DNA from: Intestinimonas sp052065695
GTDB lineage: Bacteria > Bacillota > Clostridia > Oscillospirales > Oscillospiraceae
Assembly: GCF_052065695.1 (NCBI RefSeq)
Contig: NZ_JBQHTM010000004.1
Span: forward strand, 50,339 to 114,338
DNA length: 64,000 nucleotides
Direction of reading: 5' to 3'
Shown here: one piece after another, positions 15,740 to 24,212 of the stretch
Position numbering within the stretch: the first letter of the stretch is position 1
How the letters are laid out: each line of letters starts with the position of its first letter
The notes under the pieces: generated by a model
What the model saw: only the letters and a program-made list of their open reading frames with translations
What the model was told of the DNA's origin: nothing
The model's database searches: none
Program-made: the position numbers and the translations under genes

Positions 15740-16480
15740 ATGGGAACCGTCATCGTGGTCACGTCCGGCAAGGGCGGCACCGGGAAGACCTCCCTCACCG
15801 GCGGCGTGGCCTCCTGTCTGGCCGCCCTTGGGCAGAAGGTGCTGTGCATCGATCTGGACATCGGCCTGAGGAACCTGGACATCTCCCTGGGCATGACCGA
15901 CCGGGCCCTCATGGACTTCACCGACGTGGTGGAGGGTCGCTGCTCCCTGGAGCGGGCAGCCGTGGAGCACCCGGTGATCCGGGGTCTCTATCTGCTCACG
16001 GCACCGGTCCGTCCCACCCCCTCCTCCATGGACGAGGAGAAAATGAAGGCCATGCTGGGGACGGCACGGAAACAATACGACTATATTCTCATTGACTCCC
16101 CCGCCGGACTGGGCAGCGGCTTTCGTCTGGCGGTGTGCGGCGCCGACCGGGCGGTGGTGGTCTCCACCAACGACTCCTCCGCCCTGCGGGACGCCCAGCG
16201 CACCGTGGTGGAGCTGGGACGGCAGCTGGACACCATCCATCTGGTGATGAACCGCATCCAGCCCAAGCTGCTCCGCCGCCTGCGCACCACCATCGACGAC
16301 GCCATGGACGCCGCCGGTCTCCCGCTGCTGGGGGTGGTGCCCGAGGACAGCCAGGTCATGCTGGCCGCCAACACCGGGGAGCCGCTCATTCTGTTCAGCC
16401 GCAAGGGGGCAGCCCTGGCCTATCTGAACATCGCCAAACGTCTGATGGGGCAGAGAGTGCCCCTCATGAAGATCCGCTGA
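15740..16480 (+). CDS. minD: MinD-like septum-site ATPase
   Basis: 246 residues. The deviant Walker A is KGGTGKTS (residues 11-18; Thr replaces the usual Val), with Walker A' CIDLDIGLRNLD and Walker B YILIDSPAG. The C-terminus AYLNIAKRLMGQRVPLMKIR is the basic amphipathic membrane-targeting helix of MinD. MinD recruits MinC to block FtsZ rings at poles. No minC or minE is adjacent; the next gene is mgsA-like, and a min-mgsA order is found in other Clostridia. Confidence 0.88.
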   Translation: MGTVIVVTSGKGGTGKTSLTGGVASCLAALGQKVLCIDLDIGLRNLDISLGMTDRALMDFTDVVEGRCSLERAAVEHPVIRGLYLLTAPVRPTPSSMDEEKMKAMLGTARKQYDYILIDSPAGLGSGFRLAVCGADRAVVVSTNDSSALRDAQRTVVELGRQLDTIHLVMNRIQPKLLRRLRTTIDDAMDAAGLPLLGVVPEDSQVMLAANTGEPLILFSRKGAALAYLNIAKRLMGQRVPLMKIR

Positions 16481-16535
16481 AGCGCTCTGACGCTTTTAAA
16501 AAATGTTTTTGAGGAAAGAGAGGACTGAGTAAGAG

Positions 16536-16952
16536 ATGAACATCGCACTGATGAGTCACGACAGGAGAAAGGAATTGATGGTGCAGTTCTGCATTGCTTA
16601 CTGCGGCATCCTCTCCAAGCACACCGTCTGCGCCACCAACACCACGGGCAAGATGGTGGCCGAGGCCACCGGCCTGCCGGTGAACCTCTTCCTGTCCCAC
16701 GAGCACGGCGGCAGCCAGCAGATCGGCGCCCGCATCGCCTATAACGAGATCGACATGGTCCTCTTTTTCAACGACCCCCAGTCCCACGACCTGGACGCCG
16801 ACATCGACTACATCACCCGCCTGTGCGACCAGTACAACATCCCCTACGCCACCAACGTGGGCACCGCCGAGATGCTCATCCACGGCCTGGAGCGGGGCGA
16901 CCTGGACTGGCGCGACATCGTCAGCCCCAAGACCGCTCCTTTCACCGTCTGA
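16536..16952 (+). CDS. mgsA: methylglyoxal-synthase-like protein lacking one catalytic Asp
   Basis: 138 residues, full length for the family. Methylglyoxal synthase turns dihydroxyacetone phosphate into methylglyoxal and phosphate. Asp9 (SHDRRKE), the phosphate loop NTTG (35-38), His84 and Asp87 (FFNDPQSHDLDAD) and the C-terminal ATNVGTAEMLI align with MgsA. The key motif GGDQQ(V/I)GA reads GGSQQIGA: Ser60 (codon AGC at 16713) replaces the Asp equivalent to E. coli Asp71, which is required for catalysis. It may be inactive, altered in chemistry, or regulatory. A terminator follows. Confidence 0.85.
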   Translation: MNIALMSHDRRKELMVQFCIAYCGILSKHTVCATNTTGKMVAEATGLPVNLFLSHEHGGSQQIGARIAYNEIDMVLFFNDPQSHDLDADIDYITRLCDQYNIPYATNVGTAEMLIHGLERGDLDWRDIVSPKTAPFTV

Positions 16953-16969
16953 TTTCCCCACTACCAGTG

Positions 16970-17007
16970 CGCCCGCCTTTCCCGTCCACGGAAAAGGCGG
17001 GCGTTTT
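16970..17007 (+). terminator. terminator after mgsA
   Basis: Stem GCCCGCCTTT / AAAGGCGGGC followed by a T5 run. Confidence 0.85.
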
Positions 17008-17028
17008 TCCACATCAGGAGGTGTTTTT

Positions 17029-17940
17029 GTGGATAAAAAGACCGGACACATTCTCTCCGCCGTTGTTGCCGCCGCCGTGGTGGTGGTGTTCTTCCGGCAG
17101 AACGCCGCCCTTCAGGACAAGGTGGACCAGCTCTCCCAGCAGGTGGACAGCCTGAGCCATCAGCTGGTGGATGCCCGCTACGACCTCTCCGACGAGATCG
17201 GCACCCTACGGCGGGATCTGGAGGAAGAGGCCAGCCTCTTTTCCACCGTGGAGACCAAACTGGGGTATGAAAACGGCGCCCTGACCCTGGCCGTGGCGGT
17301 GGTGCCCAAGGAGCTGAGCGCCGGGGAGACGGCCCAGGTGGCTCTGAGCACGGGCGAGACCGCCGTCCTCACCGACGACGGCGCGGGACGGCTCAGCGGT
17401 ACCCTCACCTGCTCCCTGCGGGAGTCCCTGGAACCGGTGGTGAGCCTCACCGCCGGGAACCGGACCCGCCGGGAAACTCTCCCCACCCTGTGGACGAATG
17501 AGCTCTTTACCATAAAGGGGGAGAGTCAGTGGGGCACAGTGAACGGCACATCGTCCAAGGTGCTCTGCCTGACCTTCAGCGCCCCGGAAAACAGCGCCCT
17601 CCAGCCCGGCACCGTCGCTGTGGAGGTTCGTTCGGCCATCCTGGACCCCACGGACCAGGGCTCTCTGCTGGGCACAGTGGAGGCCGTCCGGCAGGCCGAC
17701 GGCAGCTGGCAGGCCGACCTGAGCCAGTACCTGGGCCGGGAGGGCGGCTATGAGTACGCGTTTTGGCTTACCCTGATCACCACCCACGATTTCGACCTCT
17801 GGCTCTCCACCACCACCGGGGAGGGGCTGACCCTGCGCAGCAACGAGGCCGTGGCCACCTGGCAGCAGAGTGAGGACGGAACCACCGCCAGTCAGAGCGA
17901 GGGCAGCTTTGCCCTCTTTGCCGACTTCGGCGAGGCGTGA
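17029..17940 (+). CDS. membrane-anchored extracytoplasmic protein, unknown function
   Basis: 303 residues from a GTG with AGGAGGTG 7 bases upstream. An N-terminal membrane anchor (about 8-24, ILSAVVAAAVVVVFF) is followed by a coiled coil (about 28-75) and a beta-rich domain (about 80-300) with repeated Thr/Ser/Gly segments, probably outside the cell. No family recognised. It lies between two terminators, so it is a single-gene unit. Confidence 0.8.
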   Translation: MDKKTGHILSAVVAAAVVVVFFRQNAALQDKVDQLSQQVDSLSHQLVDARYDLSDEIGTLRRDLEEEASLFSTVETKLGYENGALTLAVAVVPKELSAGETAQVALSTGETAVLTDDGAGRLSGTLTCSLRESLEPVVSLTAGNRTRRETLPTLWTNELFTIKGESQWGTVNGTSSKVLCLTFSAPENSALQPGTVAVEVRSAILDPTDQGSLLGTVEAVRQADGSWQADLSQYLGREGGYEYAFWLTLITTHDFDLWLSTTTGEGLTLRSNEAVATWQQSEDGTTASQSEGSFALFADFGEA

Positions 17941-17960
17941 GGACGCCCCCCCTTCCCGAT

Positions 17961-17992
17961 CTCCGGCCCCTTTCAGGGCCGGATATTTTTTA
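17961..17992 (+). terminator. terminator after the 17029 gene
   Basis: Stem CCGGCCC / GGGCCGG followed by ATATTTTTT. Confidence 0.88.
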
Positions 17993-18050
17993 CATAATTT
18001 ATCATATATAGCAGCTATTTGTATAATAAGAAAATTCATTTTGAAAAAGC

Positions 18051-18079
18051 TTGCACTTTTTCCCATAGGTTACTACAAT
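18051..18079 (+). promoter_or_regulatory. promoter of the 18169 gene
   Basis: -35 TTGCAC (18051-18056), 17-base spacer, -10 TACAAT (18074-18079). Confidence 0.8.
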
Positions 18080-18168
18080 AGACCGATAGCAGGGAACGAT
18101 AGACCATCTGTTACTTTTTACACGTTCCCAGCGAAAATACATTTTTTACAAAGAGGAGTGAAACCTGC

Positions 18169-18909
18169 ATGATGCGTGTCCGCGTAGGCCAAAAAACATT
18201 TATGTCCTTTATCATTCCGTTCCTCATTACCATCGCCGCAGCCGGGCTGCTGATGCTGACTGTAAACGGTTCCCCCGATCCCGACAACAGCGTCCTGGTG
18301 GACGTTTTACTGAACCTCTGGATGGTCACCCTCTATGCCTGGCTCCCCATCTTTATCATACTGAGCATTGCCTTTGTGTACATGGGCTGGTATCCCCCCA
18401 CCTTTTTCAAAAAAACGGACCCCTTCCTCTGCCGGAGTGACCGGGAGAAGTGGGCCGCCGCGGCGGGCTACCAGCCCCTGCTGGAGCTCCACTCCAGCCT
18501 GCCCAACACGGTGGAGGGCACCGACCTGGTGGGCGGCGGCCGCCCCGCGCCCAAGCGCCGGAAGCGCTATCAGGACTTCTTGGCCAAGCGCTTCCACATC
18601 ACCGACCGGAAGAGCGGTCTGGCCGTGCTGGAGCATCTGGCGGCCTCCCGTCAGGCCCGGAACCTGTGCTGGGGCGCCCTGATCGCCGGGATGCTCTTCG
18701 TGTGCCGCTGGCTCAAGCGGGATGAGCTCAACGATTGGTACGGCAAGTTCATGACGGCCATCCAGAATCAGTTCCACTCCTGGACGGAGCTCAACCTGCG
18801 CTTCCAGGAGGAGGAGTCCGCCGCCGGCATGGATGACGAGAGCGTAAAGGTCCTCAAAAACGCGGTGGAGCGGGAAAAGAACGGGCTCTATCAGGTCCGT
18901 TTCCTTTAA
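18169..18909 (+). CDS. two-helix membrane protein with DUF1266-like cytoplasmic domain
   Basis: 246 residues; GAGGAG lies at 18153-18158 (a second in-frame ATG follows directly). Two membrane helices (about 10-31 and 45-68) precede a soluble domain. The segment GLAVLEHLAASRQARNLCWGALIAGMLFVCRWLKRDELNDWYGKFMTAIQNQFHSWTELNLRF resembles the DUF1266 pattern, an alpha-helical domain of unknown role in which a late Trp-containing helix follows a Tyr-rich loop. The similarity is by eye. It has its own promoter in an AT-rich spacer. Confidence 0.7.
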   Translation: MMRVRVGQKTFMSFIIPFLITIAAAGLLMLTVNGSPDPDNSVLVDVLLNLWMVTLYAWLPIFIILSIAFVYMGWYPPTFFKKTDPFLCRSDREKWAAAAGYQPLLELHSSLPNTVEGTDLVGGGRPAPKRRKRYQDFLAKRFHITDRKSGLAVLEHLAASRQARNLCWGALIAGMLFVCRWLKRDELNDWYGKFMTAIQNQFHSWTELNLRFQEEESAAGMDDESVKVLKNAVEREKNGLYQVRFL

Positions 18910-18945
18910 AATCCCCTTTTCGTCCGCAAAAACCGGGGAAAATGG

Positions 18946-18974
18946 TTGACTTTTTCCCCACCGTGGGATACTAT
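18946..18974 (+). promoter_or_regulatory. promoter of the hisS T-box leader
   Basis: -35 TTGACT (18946-18951), 17-base spacer, -10 TACTAT (18969-18974). Confidence 0.82.
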
Positions 18975-18980
18975 TGTTAC

Positions 18981-19228
18981 GCTCACCGCCACGACGGGTC
19001 ATGAGTAACCCCCAGCACCGCCGGACAGAGAGGGACGCCTTTGGCTGCAAGCGTCCTACGGCAAGGAGAGGGCGAAGACGGTCCCACCAGCGGGCCCGGA
19101 GACGGGCGCGGTCCCCTTCCCGCAACAGAAGGCAAAAGGACGGTCTATTTCCACAGGCCGTTGAAAATGGGTGGCACCACGAAAGCAGGCGCTTTCGTCC
19201 CATTGAGGGACGAGAGCGCTTTTTTTGT
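18981..19228 (+). ncRNA. T-box leader (hisS)
   Basis: Stem I is closed by GTTACGCTC against GAGTAAC. The distal part shows AGAGAG and a GGACGC/GCGTCC stem whose loop holds GGCTGCAA, typical of T-boxes. The T-box sequence GGGTGGCACCACG (19169-19181) would form the antiterminator with uncharged tRNA, and the competing terminator is at 19189-19228. It senses the charging of tRNA-His (inferred from the downstream gene); I could not fix the specifier codon with certainty. Confidence 0.85.
19189..19228 (+). terminator. T-box terminator of hisS
   Basis: Stem GCGCTTTCGTCCC / GGGACGAGAGCGC with loop ATTGA and a T8 run. Confidence 0.9.
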
Positions 19229-19262
19229 TTTTGGCACCAAAAGCGTCCTTCCGACCCAAAGA

Positions 19263-19341
19263 GAAAAGGAGTGTTATGATGGACCGTATCAAACCCCGCA
19301 CCCTCTCCGGCTTCATGGAGCTGCTGGCCCCAACGGCCTGA
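19263..19341 (+). pseudogene. second copy of the hisS 5' end (site, start and 16 codons)
   Basis: AAAAGGAG and ATG at 19279 open a frame MDRIKPRTLSGFMELL that equals the first 16 residues of the intact hisS, then APTA and TGA inside the element. Three base differences in the codons (AAA/AAG, GGC/GGT, TTC/TTT) are all synonymous. It lies between the T-box terminator and the real gene, so it would be transcribed and perhaps translated as a 20-residue leader. Confidence 0.88.
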
Positions 19342-19474
19342 CGGCCGCCGGGGACCCCTTTATTTGACTCAAACAAGCCGAAGTGAATCCGGCCTGTTTC
19401 AAGGTTTTTGCTCCGCAAAAACGCTTGGCGCCGCTGACGCGGCGGGCGGGGCAGCAGCCTGCAAACTTTTACAA
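19328..19474 (-). repeat. structured gene-end element, copy B (hisS)
   Basis: Read on the minus strand away from the intact hisS start: hairpin CGCCGC-GTCA-GCGGCG; CAAGC / GTTTTTGC-GGA-GCAAAAAC / CTTG; a small hairpin containing GGATTCACTTC; then CCCCGG-CGGCC-GTCA-GGCCG-TTGGGG. The order and loop motifs are the same as in copies A and C, with changed but still paired stems. Confidence 0.8.
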
Positions 19475-19490
19475 CAAAGGAAGTGTGATC

Positions 19491-20924
19491 ATGGACCGTA
19501 TCAAGCCCCGCACCCTCTCCGGTTTTATGGAGCTGCTGCCCCGGGACCAGGTGGTCTTTGACCGGATGGTGGCCATCCTGCGGGAGAGTTACAGCCTGTA
19601 CGGCTTCACCCCCCTGGACACCCCCGCCATCGAAGCCAGCGAGGTCCTCCTGGCCAAGGGCGGCGGCGAGACCGAAAAGCAGATCTACCGCTTCACCAAG
19701 GGGGACACCGACCTGTCCCTGCGCTTTGACCTGACCGTGCCCCTGGCCAAGTACGTGGCCCTCCACTACAACGAGCTCTCCTTCCCCTTCCGCCGGTTCC
19801 AGATCGGCAAGGTCTACCGGGGTGAGCGGGCTCAGCGGGGCCGGTTCCGGGAGTTCTACCAGGCCGACATCGACGTCATCGGCGACGGCAAGCTGGACAT
19901 TGCCAACGAGGCCGAGGTGCCCGCCATCATCTACAAGACCTTCACCGCCCTGGGCCTGAAGCGCTTCAAGATCCGGGTCAACAACCGGAAGGTCCTCAAC
20001 GGCCTCTTCGACCTGCTGGGCCTCAAGGAGCAGGCCGGCGACGTCATGCGCACCATCGACAAGCTGGAGAAGATCGGCCCCGAGAAGGTGAAGGCCATCC
20101 TGGTGGACGACTTCGCCGTCCCCGCCGCCACCGCCGACCAGCTCCTCGCCCTCCTCTCCACCGCCGACCCCATGGCCGCCCTGGAGACCTTCAAGGGCAA
20201 GAATGAGCTGCTGGACCTGGGCATCGCCGAGCTCTCCACCGTGGTCAAGTACATGGCCGCCTTCGGCGTCCCCGCCGACCACTTCATGGTGGACCTCACC
20301 ATCGCCCGGGGCCTGGACTACTACACCGGCACCGTCTACGAGACCGTCATGCTGGACCATCCCGAGATCGGTTCCATCTGCTCCGGCGGCCGGTATGATA
20401 ACCTGGCGGAATATTACACCGAAAAACAACTCCCCGGAGTGGGTATTTCCATCGGTCTCACCCGTCTGTTCTTCGTTCTGCAGGACCAGGGCTACCTGAA
20501 CCCGGAGGTCCTCACCGCCCCCGCCGACCTGCTGGTGCTGCCCATGACGGGCGACCTCACTGCCGCCATCTCCTTCGCCACCGCCTGCCGCGCCGCCGGC
20601 ATCCGCACCCAGCTCTACACCGAGGCCAAGAAGTTCAAGGCCAAGATGAACTACGCCGACAAGACCGGCATCCCCTTCGCCGCCTTCCTGGGCGAGGACG
20701 AGATCAATGCCGGCACCGTCACCGTGAAGGACCTGCTGCTGCCCGACCCCTCCAACACGGAGGAAATCCAGGAGCAGAAGGCCGCCGGCCTCTTCAAGCA
20801 GGTGACTCTCCCCACCGCTGAGGCCGTCAACTACGTCAAGACCCACCTGGACGCCCGGCCCGACAGCCAGCCCATCCTGGACGCCCCCGCCCTGGCGGAG
20901 AGATACCACCTGGAGCAGCCCTGA
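19491..20924 (+). CDS. hisS: histidine--tRNA ligase
   Basis: 477 residues from the ATG at 19491 with AAAGGAAG upstream; the frame is open further upstream but that is element B. Class II synthetase features: GFTPLDTPAIEASEVLL, motif 2 FRRFQIGKVYRGERAQRGRFREFYQADIDVIG, the histidine motif LDYYTGTVYETV, and SGGRYDNL with a class II motif 3 IGLTRLF. The C-terminal anticodon-binding domain (about 370-477) is present. It charges tRNA-His. Expression is controlled by the T-box at 18981-19228, which is separated from it by the duplicated 5' end and element B. Confidence 0.97.
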   Translation: MDRIKPRTLSGFMELLPRDQVVFDRMVAILRESYSLYGFTPLDTPAIEASEVLLAKGGGETEKQIYRFTKGDTDLSLRFDLTVPLAKYVALHYNELSFPFRRFQIGKVYRGERAQRGRFREFYQADIDVIGDGKLDIANEAEVPAIIYKTFTALGLKRFKIRVNNRKVLNGLFDLLGLKEQAGDVMRTIDKLEKIGPEKVKAILVDDFAVPAATADQLLALLSTADPMAALETFKGKNELLDLGIAELSTVVKYMAAFGVPADHFMVDLTIARGLDYYTGTVYETVMLDHPEIGSICSGGRYDNLAEYYTEKQLPGVGISIGLTRLFFVLQDQGYLNPEVLTAPADLLVLPMTGDLTAAISFATACRAAGIRTQLYTEAKKFKAKMNYADKTGIPFAAFLGEDEINAGTVTVKDLLLPDPSNTEEIQEQKAAGLFKQVTLPTAEAVNYVKTHLDARPDSQPILDAPALAERYHLEQP

Positions 20925-20936
20925 GGGGGAAGGCTT

Positions 20937-20961
20937 GCGGGCGGCCAAAGGCCGCCCCTAC
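20937..20961. repeat. short palindromic repeat (GGGCGGCC type)
   Basis: GCGGGCGGCC-AAA-GGCCGCCCCTAC; same family as 9724. Confidence 0.8.
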
Positions 20962-20985
20962 GGAAAACGCTGGGGTCATGGGGTA

Positions 20986-21017
20986 GGGGGGGGGGGCGGC
21001 CCCCCCCCCCCCCCCCC
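20986..21017. repeat. long G-run / C-run hairpin tract
   Basis: A run of 11 Gs, CGG, then about 18 Cs. The tracts are complementary and would slip or fold. It lies between hisS and aspS, 90 bases before the aspS start. Confidence 0.85.
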
Positions 21018-21104
21018 ACAACCCGGATCACCCGCCCATACCCCCTATTATCAAATCCTATCTGGATAAACCAATATCAATATTACAAACTGGAGTTGAT
21101 TTTC

Positions 21105-22892
21105 ATGATGCAGTCCCGCACCCACACCTGTGGGGAGCTCCGGATGGAGCATGTGGGCCAGACCGTCACCCTGGCCGGTTTCCTGGAGAACGTCCGTGAG
21201 GTGGGCCAGAATCTGGCCTTCGCCGTCCTCCGCGACTTCTACGGCACCACCCAGGTGGTCATCGAGACCGAGGCTATGATGGCCGCCATCAAACCTCTCA
21301 ACAAGGAGTCCAACATCCAGGTCACCGGCGTGGTCCGGGAGCGTGATTCCAAAAACCCCAAGCTGCCTACCGGCGACATCGAGGTGGTGCCCAGCGAGAT
21401 CAAGGTGCTGGGCCGCTGCCGCCACAACGAGCTCCCCTTCCCCATCAACCGCAGCCGGGAGGCCGACGAGTCCGCCCGCCTGAAGTACCGCTACCTGGAC
21501 CTGCGGAACCCGGCGGTGAAGAACAACATCGTCCTGCGGTGCAACGTGGTGGCCGCCCTGCGGCAGGCCATGACCGCCCACAACTTCCTGGAGATCACCA
21601 CCCCCATCCTCACCGCCTCTTCCCCGGAGGGCGCCCGTGACTACCTGGTGCCCAGCCGGAAGCATCCCGGCAAGTTCTACGCCCTGCCCCAGGCCCCCCA
21701 GCAGTTCAAGCAGCTGCTGATGGCCTCCGGCTTCGACCGCTACTTCCAGATCGCCCCCTGCTTCCGGGACGAGGACGCCCGGGGCGACCGCTCCCCCGGC
21801 GAGTTCTACCAGCTGGACATGGAGATGGCCTTCGCCGACCAGGAGGACGTCTTCGCCGTGCTGGAGGACGTGCTGCCTCCCATCTTTGCCAAGTACGGAA
21901 CCTATAATGTGGCCTCCACCGCCCCCTTCGCCCGCATCCCCTACCTGGAGGCCATGGACAAGTACGGCTCCGACAAGCCCGACCTGCGCATCGACCTCAC
22001 CGTTCAGGACGCCACCGAGGTGCTGGGTTCCTGCGGCTTCGGCCCCTTCGAGGGCAACACCGTGAAGGCCGTCCCTGTCACCGGCTTCTCCGCCACCCGC
22101 AAGCAGATCGACAAGCTGTGCGCCGACGTGGAGGTCCAGGCCGGTGAGAAGGTCTACTGGTTCCGCTACGACGAGAACGGCGAGATCGTGGGCGGCATCG
22201 CCAAGTTCGTCCAGCCCATCAAGGACCAGGTGGTCGCCGCCCTGGGTCTGGAGAAGGGCTCCTTCGTGGGCCTCACCGCCGGGAAAAAGCTCTCCGCCCA
22301 GAAGACCGCCGGCGTCCTCATCAAGATGCTCCCCGCCCTGGCCCCCCAGCACATGGACAAGGAGCGCTACGAGTTCTGCTGGATCGTGGACTTCCCCATG
22401 TACGAGATCGGCGAGGAGTCCGGCGAGCTGGAGTTCTGCCACAACCCCTTCTCCATGCCCAACGGCGGCCTGGAGATCCTGAAGAAGGCGGCCGCCGGCG
22501 AGGTGGACCCCCTCACCATCACCGCCTACCAGTATGACCTGGTGTGCAACGGCGTGGAGCTCTCCTCCGGCGCCGTCCGGAACCACGACCCCGAGATCAT
22601 GATCGAGGCCTTCCAGCTGGTGCGGCTGGGCGAGGAGGACGTAAAGGCCAAGTTCCCCGCCATGTACAACGCCTTCACCTACGGAGCCCCCCCGCACGCC
22701 GGCATCGCCCCCGGCGTGGACCGCATGGTCATGCTGCTGGCCGGCGAGGACTCCATCCGCGAGATCATCCCCTTCCCCATGAACAAGAACGCCCAGGACC
22801 TGATGATGGGCGCTCCCTCCTTCGTGGAGCCCAAGCAGCTTGAGGAACTGAATATCGTGTGCACAAAGAAAGAGGAGGACACCGATCTGTGA
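21105..22892 (+). CDS. aspS: aspartate--tRNA ligase
   Basis: 595 residues from the ATG at 21105 (GGAG 9 bases upstream; a second ATG follows directly). An N-terminal OB-fold anticodon domain is followed by the class II core (SRKHPGKFYALPQAPQQFKQLLMASGFDRYFQIAPCFRDEDARGDRSPGEFYQLDMEM, motif 2), the bacterial-type GAD insertion (about 285-415), and motif 3 near APPHAGIAPGVDRMVMLLAG. It charges tRNA-Asp. It lies 180 bases after hisS, the usual Firmicute pair. Its stop overlaps the next gene's GTG. Confidence 0.97.
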   Translation: MMQSRTHTCGELRMEHVGQTVTLAGFLENVREVGQNLAFAVLRDFYGTTQVVIETEAMMAAIKPLNKESNIQVTGVVRERDSKNPKLPTGDIEVVPSEIKVLGRCRHNELPFPINRSREADESARLKYRYLDLRNPAVKNNIVLRCNVVAALRQAMTAHNFLEITTPILTASSPEGARDYLVPSRKHPGKFYALPQAPQQFKQLLMASGFDRYFQIAPCFRDEDARGDRSPGEFYQLDMEMAFADQEDVFAVLEDVLPPIFAKYGTYNVASTAPFARIPYLEAMDKYGSDKPDLRIDLTVQDATEVLGSCGFGPFEGNTVKAVPVTGFSATRKQIDKLCADVEVQAGEKVYWFRYDENGEIVGGIAKFVQPIKDQVVAALGLEKGSFVGLTAGKKLSAQKTAGVLIKMLPALAPQHMDKERYEFCWIVDFPMYEIGEESGELEFCHNPFSMPNGGLEILKKAAAGEVDPLTITAYQYDLVCNGVELSSGAVRNHDPEIMIEAFQLVRLGEEDVKAKFPAMYNAFTYGAPPHAGIAPGVDRMVMLLAGEDSIREIIPFPMNKNAQDLMMGAPSFVEPKQLEELNIVCTKKEEDTDL

Positions 22893-24013
22893 GAGCCCCC
22901 TTCCCCAGATCCGCTGCCCGTGCCGCCGCCGGCCTGCTGCTCCTGAGCATGCTCGCCGGCTGCGGCGGTAAGCCGGAGACCACCCCTTCCCCCGCCGCCA
23001 CGGCGGCCGACGACCCGGCGGCCCAGGCCGAGCTGGACACCCAGCTGGGCCGGCTCACCGGCTACATCACCGAGGAGGAGCGCCAGGCCGCCCTGGACCT
23101 GTGGCTCCAGATCCGCCCCCTGCGGGAGGCCCGGCTCTCCGCCGGACAGTGGGCCTGGCGGCCCCGGGAGGCCTCCCTGCTCACGGAGCTCTCCGGCCTC
23201 TACGACCAGTACACCATCAAGTACCTGGAGGGGGACGAGGCCGGGTTCGGCTACACCAACCCGGAGGAGAAGACCCTTATCTCCTATTCCATCGGGGACG
23301 ACGGCACCCTCACCGCCGACCCGTCCACAGCGGGCCAGCTCACGGGCTGGACGGAGGAGGAGCTGCTCTCCCTCTGGAAGGACATGACCGACCTGCTGCC
23401 GGAGGGGTCCTTCGCCGACTTCAAGCGCCTCACCTTCTTCACCGACGGCCCCGGGGAGACCTCGGCCTGGGTTCAGGCCATGGACGATCCCGGCGACACC
23501 TGGGAGATCGCGGTGGACCCCGCCGATTCCGGCGACCGGCGCTATTTTGTGGAGACCGTCCTCCACGAGTACTGCCACTACCTCACCCTCAACAGCGGCC
23601 AGGTGACCTACACCACCGATCAGACCACCGACACCTACAACGAAGAGGGCATGGTGGCCCATAAGGGCTCCTACATCGATGACTTCTACCAGGCCTACTG
23701 GCCGGGCTACATCGACGACTGCCTCTCCTGCGGCGACACCTACAACTTCTTCCTGCGCCACTACGACGACTTCGTCACCGCCTACGCCTCCACCAACCCC
23801 GCCGAGGACATCGCCGAGGCCTTTGCCTACTTCGTTCTCTGGCCGGAGGGCGGCCAGGCCGACGAGGCCGTGTGGCGGCAGAAGATCGACTTCTTCTACG
23901 CCTACCCGGAGCTGGCGGCCTTCCGGGACCAGGTCCGGGAAAGCCTAGGTCTGAACCCCGACCAGGCCTATGAGGACCTTTTCCCCGCCGACACCAACGC
24001 CGACGCCGCATAA
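22889..24013 (+). CDS. lipoprotein with HExxH zinc-protease-like motif
   Basis: 374 residues from a GTG that overlaps the aspS stop (GTGA), with AGAGGAGG upstream. Signal peptide and lipobox LLSMLAGC (Cys about 25). The motif VLHEYCHYLTL (about 228-238) is a zinc-binding HExxH, and NPAEDIAEAFAYF (about 307-319) supplies a likely third ligand Glu, a layout seen in several secreted or lipoprotein metallopeptidases. The substrate is unknown. It is probably co-transcribed with aspS. Confidence 0.82.
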   Translation: MRAPFPRSAARAAAGLLLLSMLAGCGGKPETTPSPAATAADDPAAQAELDTQLGRLTGYITEEERQAALDLWLQIRPLREARLSAGQWAWRPREASLLTELSGLYDQYTIKYLEGDEAGFGYTNPEEKTLISYSIGDDGTLTADPSTAGQLTGWTEEELLSLWKDMTDLLPEGSFADFKRLTFFTDGPGETSAWVQAMDDPGDTWEIAVDPADSGDRRYFVETVLHEYCHYLTLNSGQVTYTTDQTTDTYNEEGMVAHKGSYIDDFYQAYWPGYIDDCLSCGDTYNFFLRHYDDFVTAYASTNPAEDIAEAFAYFVLWPEGGQADEAVWRQKIDFFYAYPELAAFRDQVRESLGLNPDQAYEDLFPADTNADAA

Positions 24014-24018
24014 AAGAG

Positions 24019-24053
24019 AAAGAGGAGCGCCCCAAATGGGGCGCTCCTCTTTT
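24019..24053 (+). terminator. terminator after the lipoprotein gene
   Basis: Stem AGAGGAGCGCCCC / GGGGCGCTCCTCT, loop AAAT, T-run. Confidence 0.92.
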
Positions 24054-24116
24054 ATCCCCGTAAAAACGAAAGAATCTCTTTAATCGGGTATATTTTTCTA
24101 TGACTGGAAAATCTTC

Positions 24117-24145
24117 TTGTGCTTTGTGAGGCCAGGGCTTACAAT
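24117..24145 (+). promoter_or_regulatory. promoter of the RCC1-SLH gene
   Basis: -35 TTGTGC (24117-24122), 17-base spacer, -10 TACAAT (24140-24145). Confidence 0.7.
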
Positions 24146-24212
24146 GTGGTCAATCCGCCGCCGGGATACGCCCGTTCCACGACGGTAGGAAAGAGAGAAG
24201 AGAGGAATCCGT

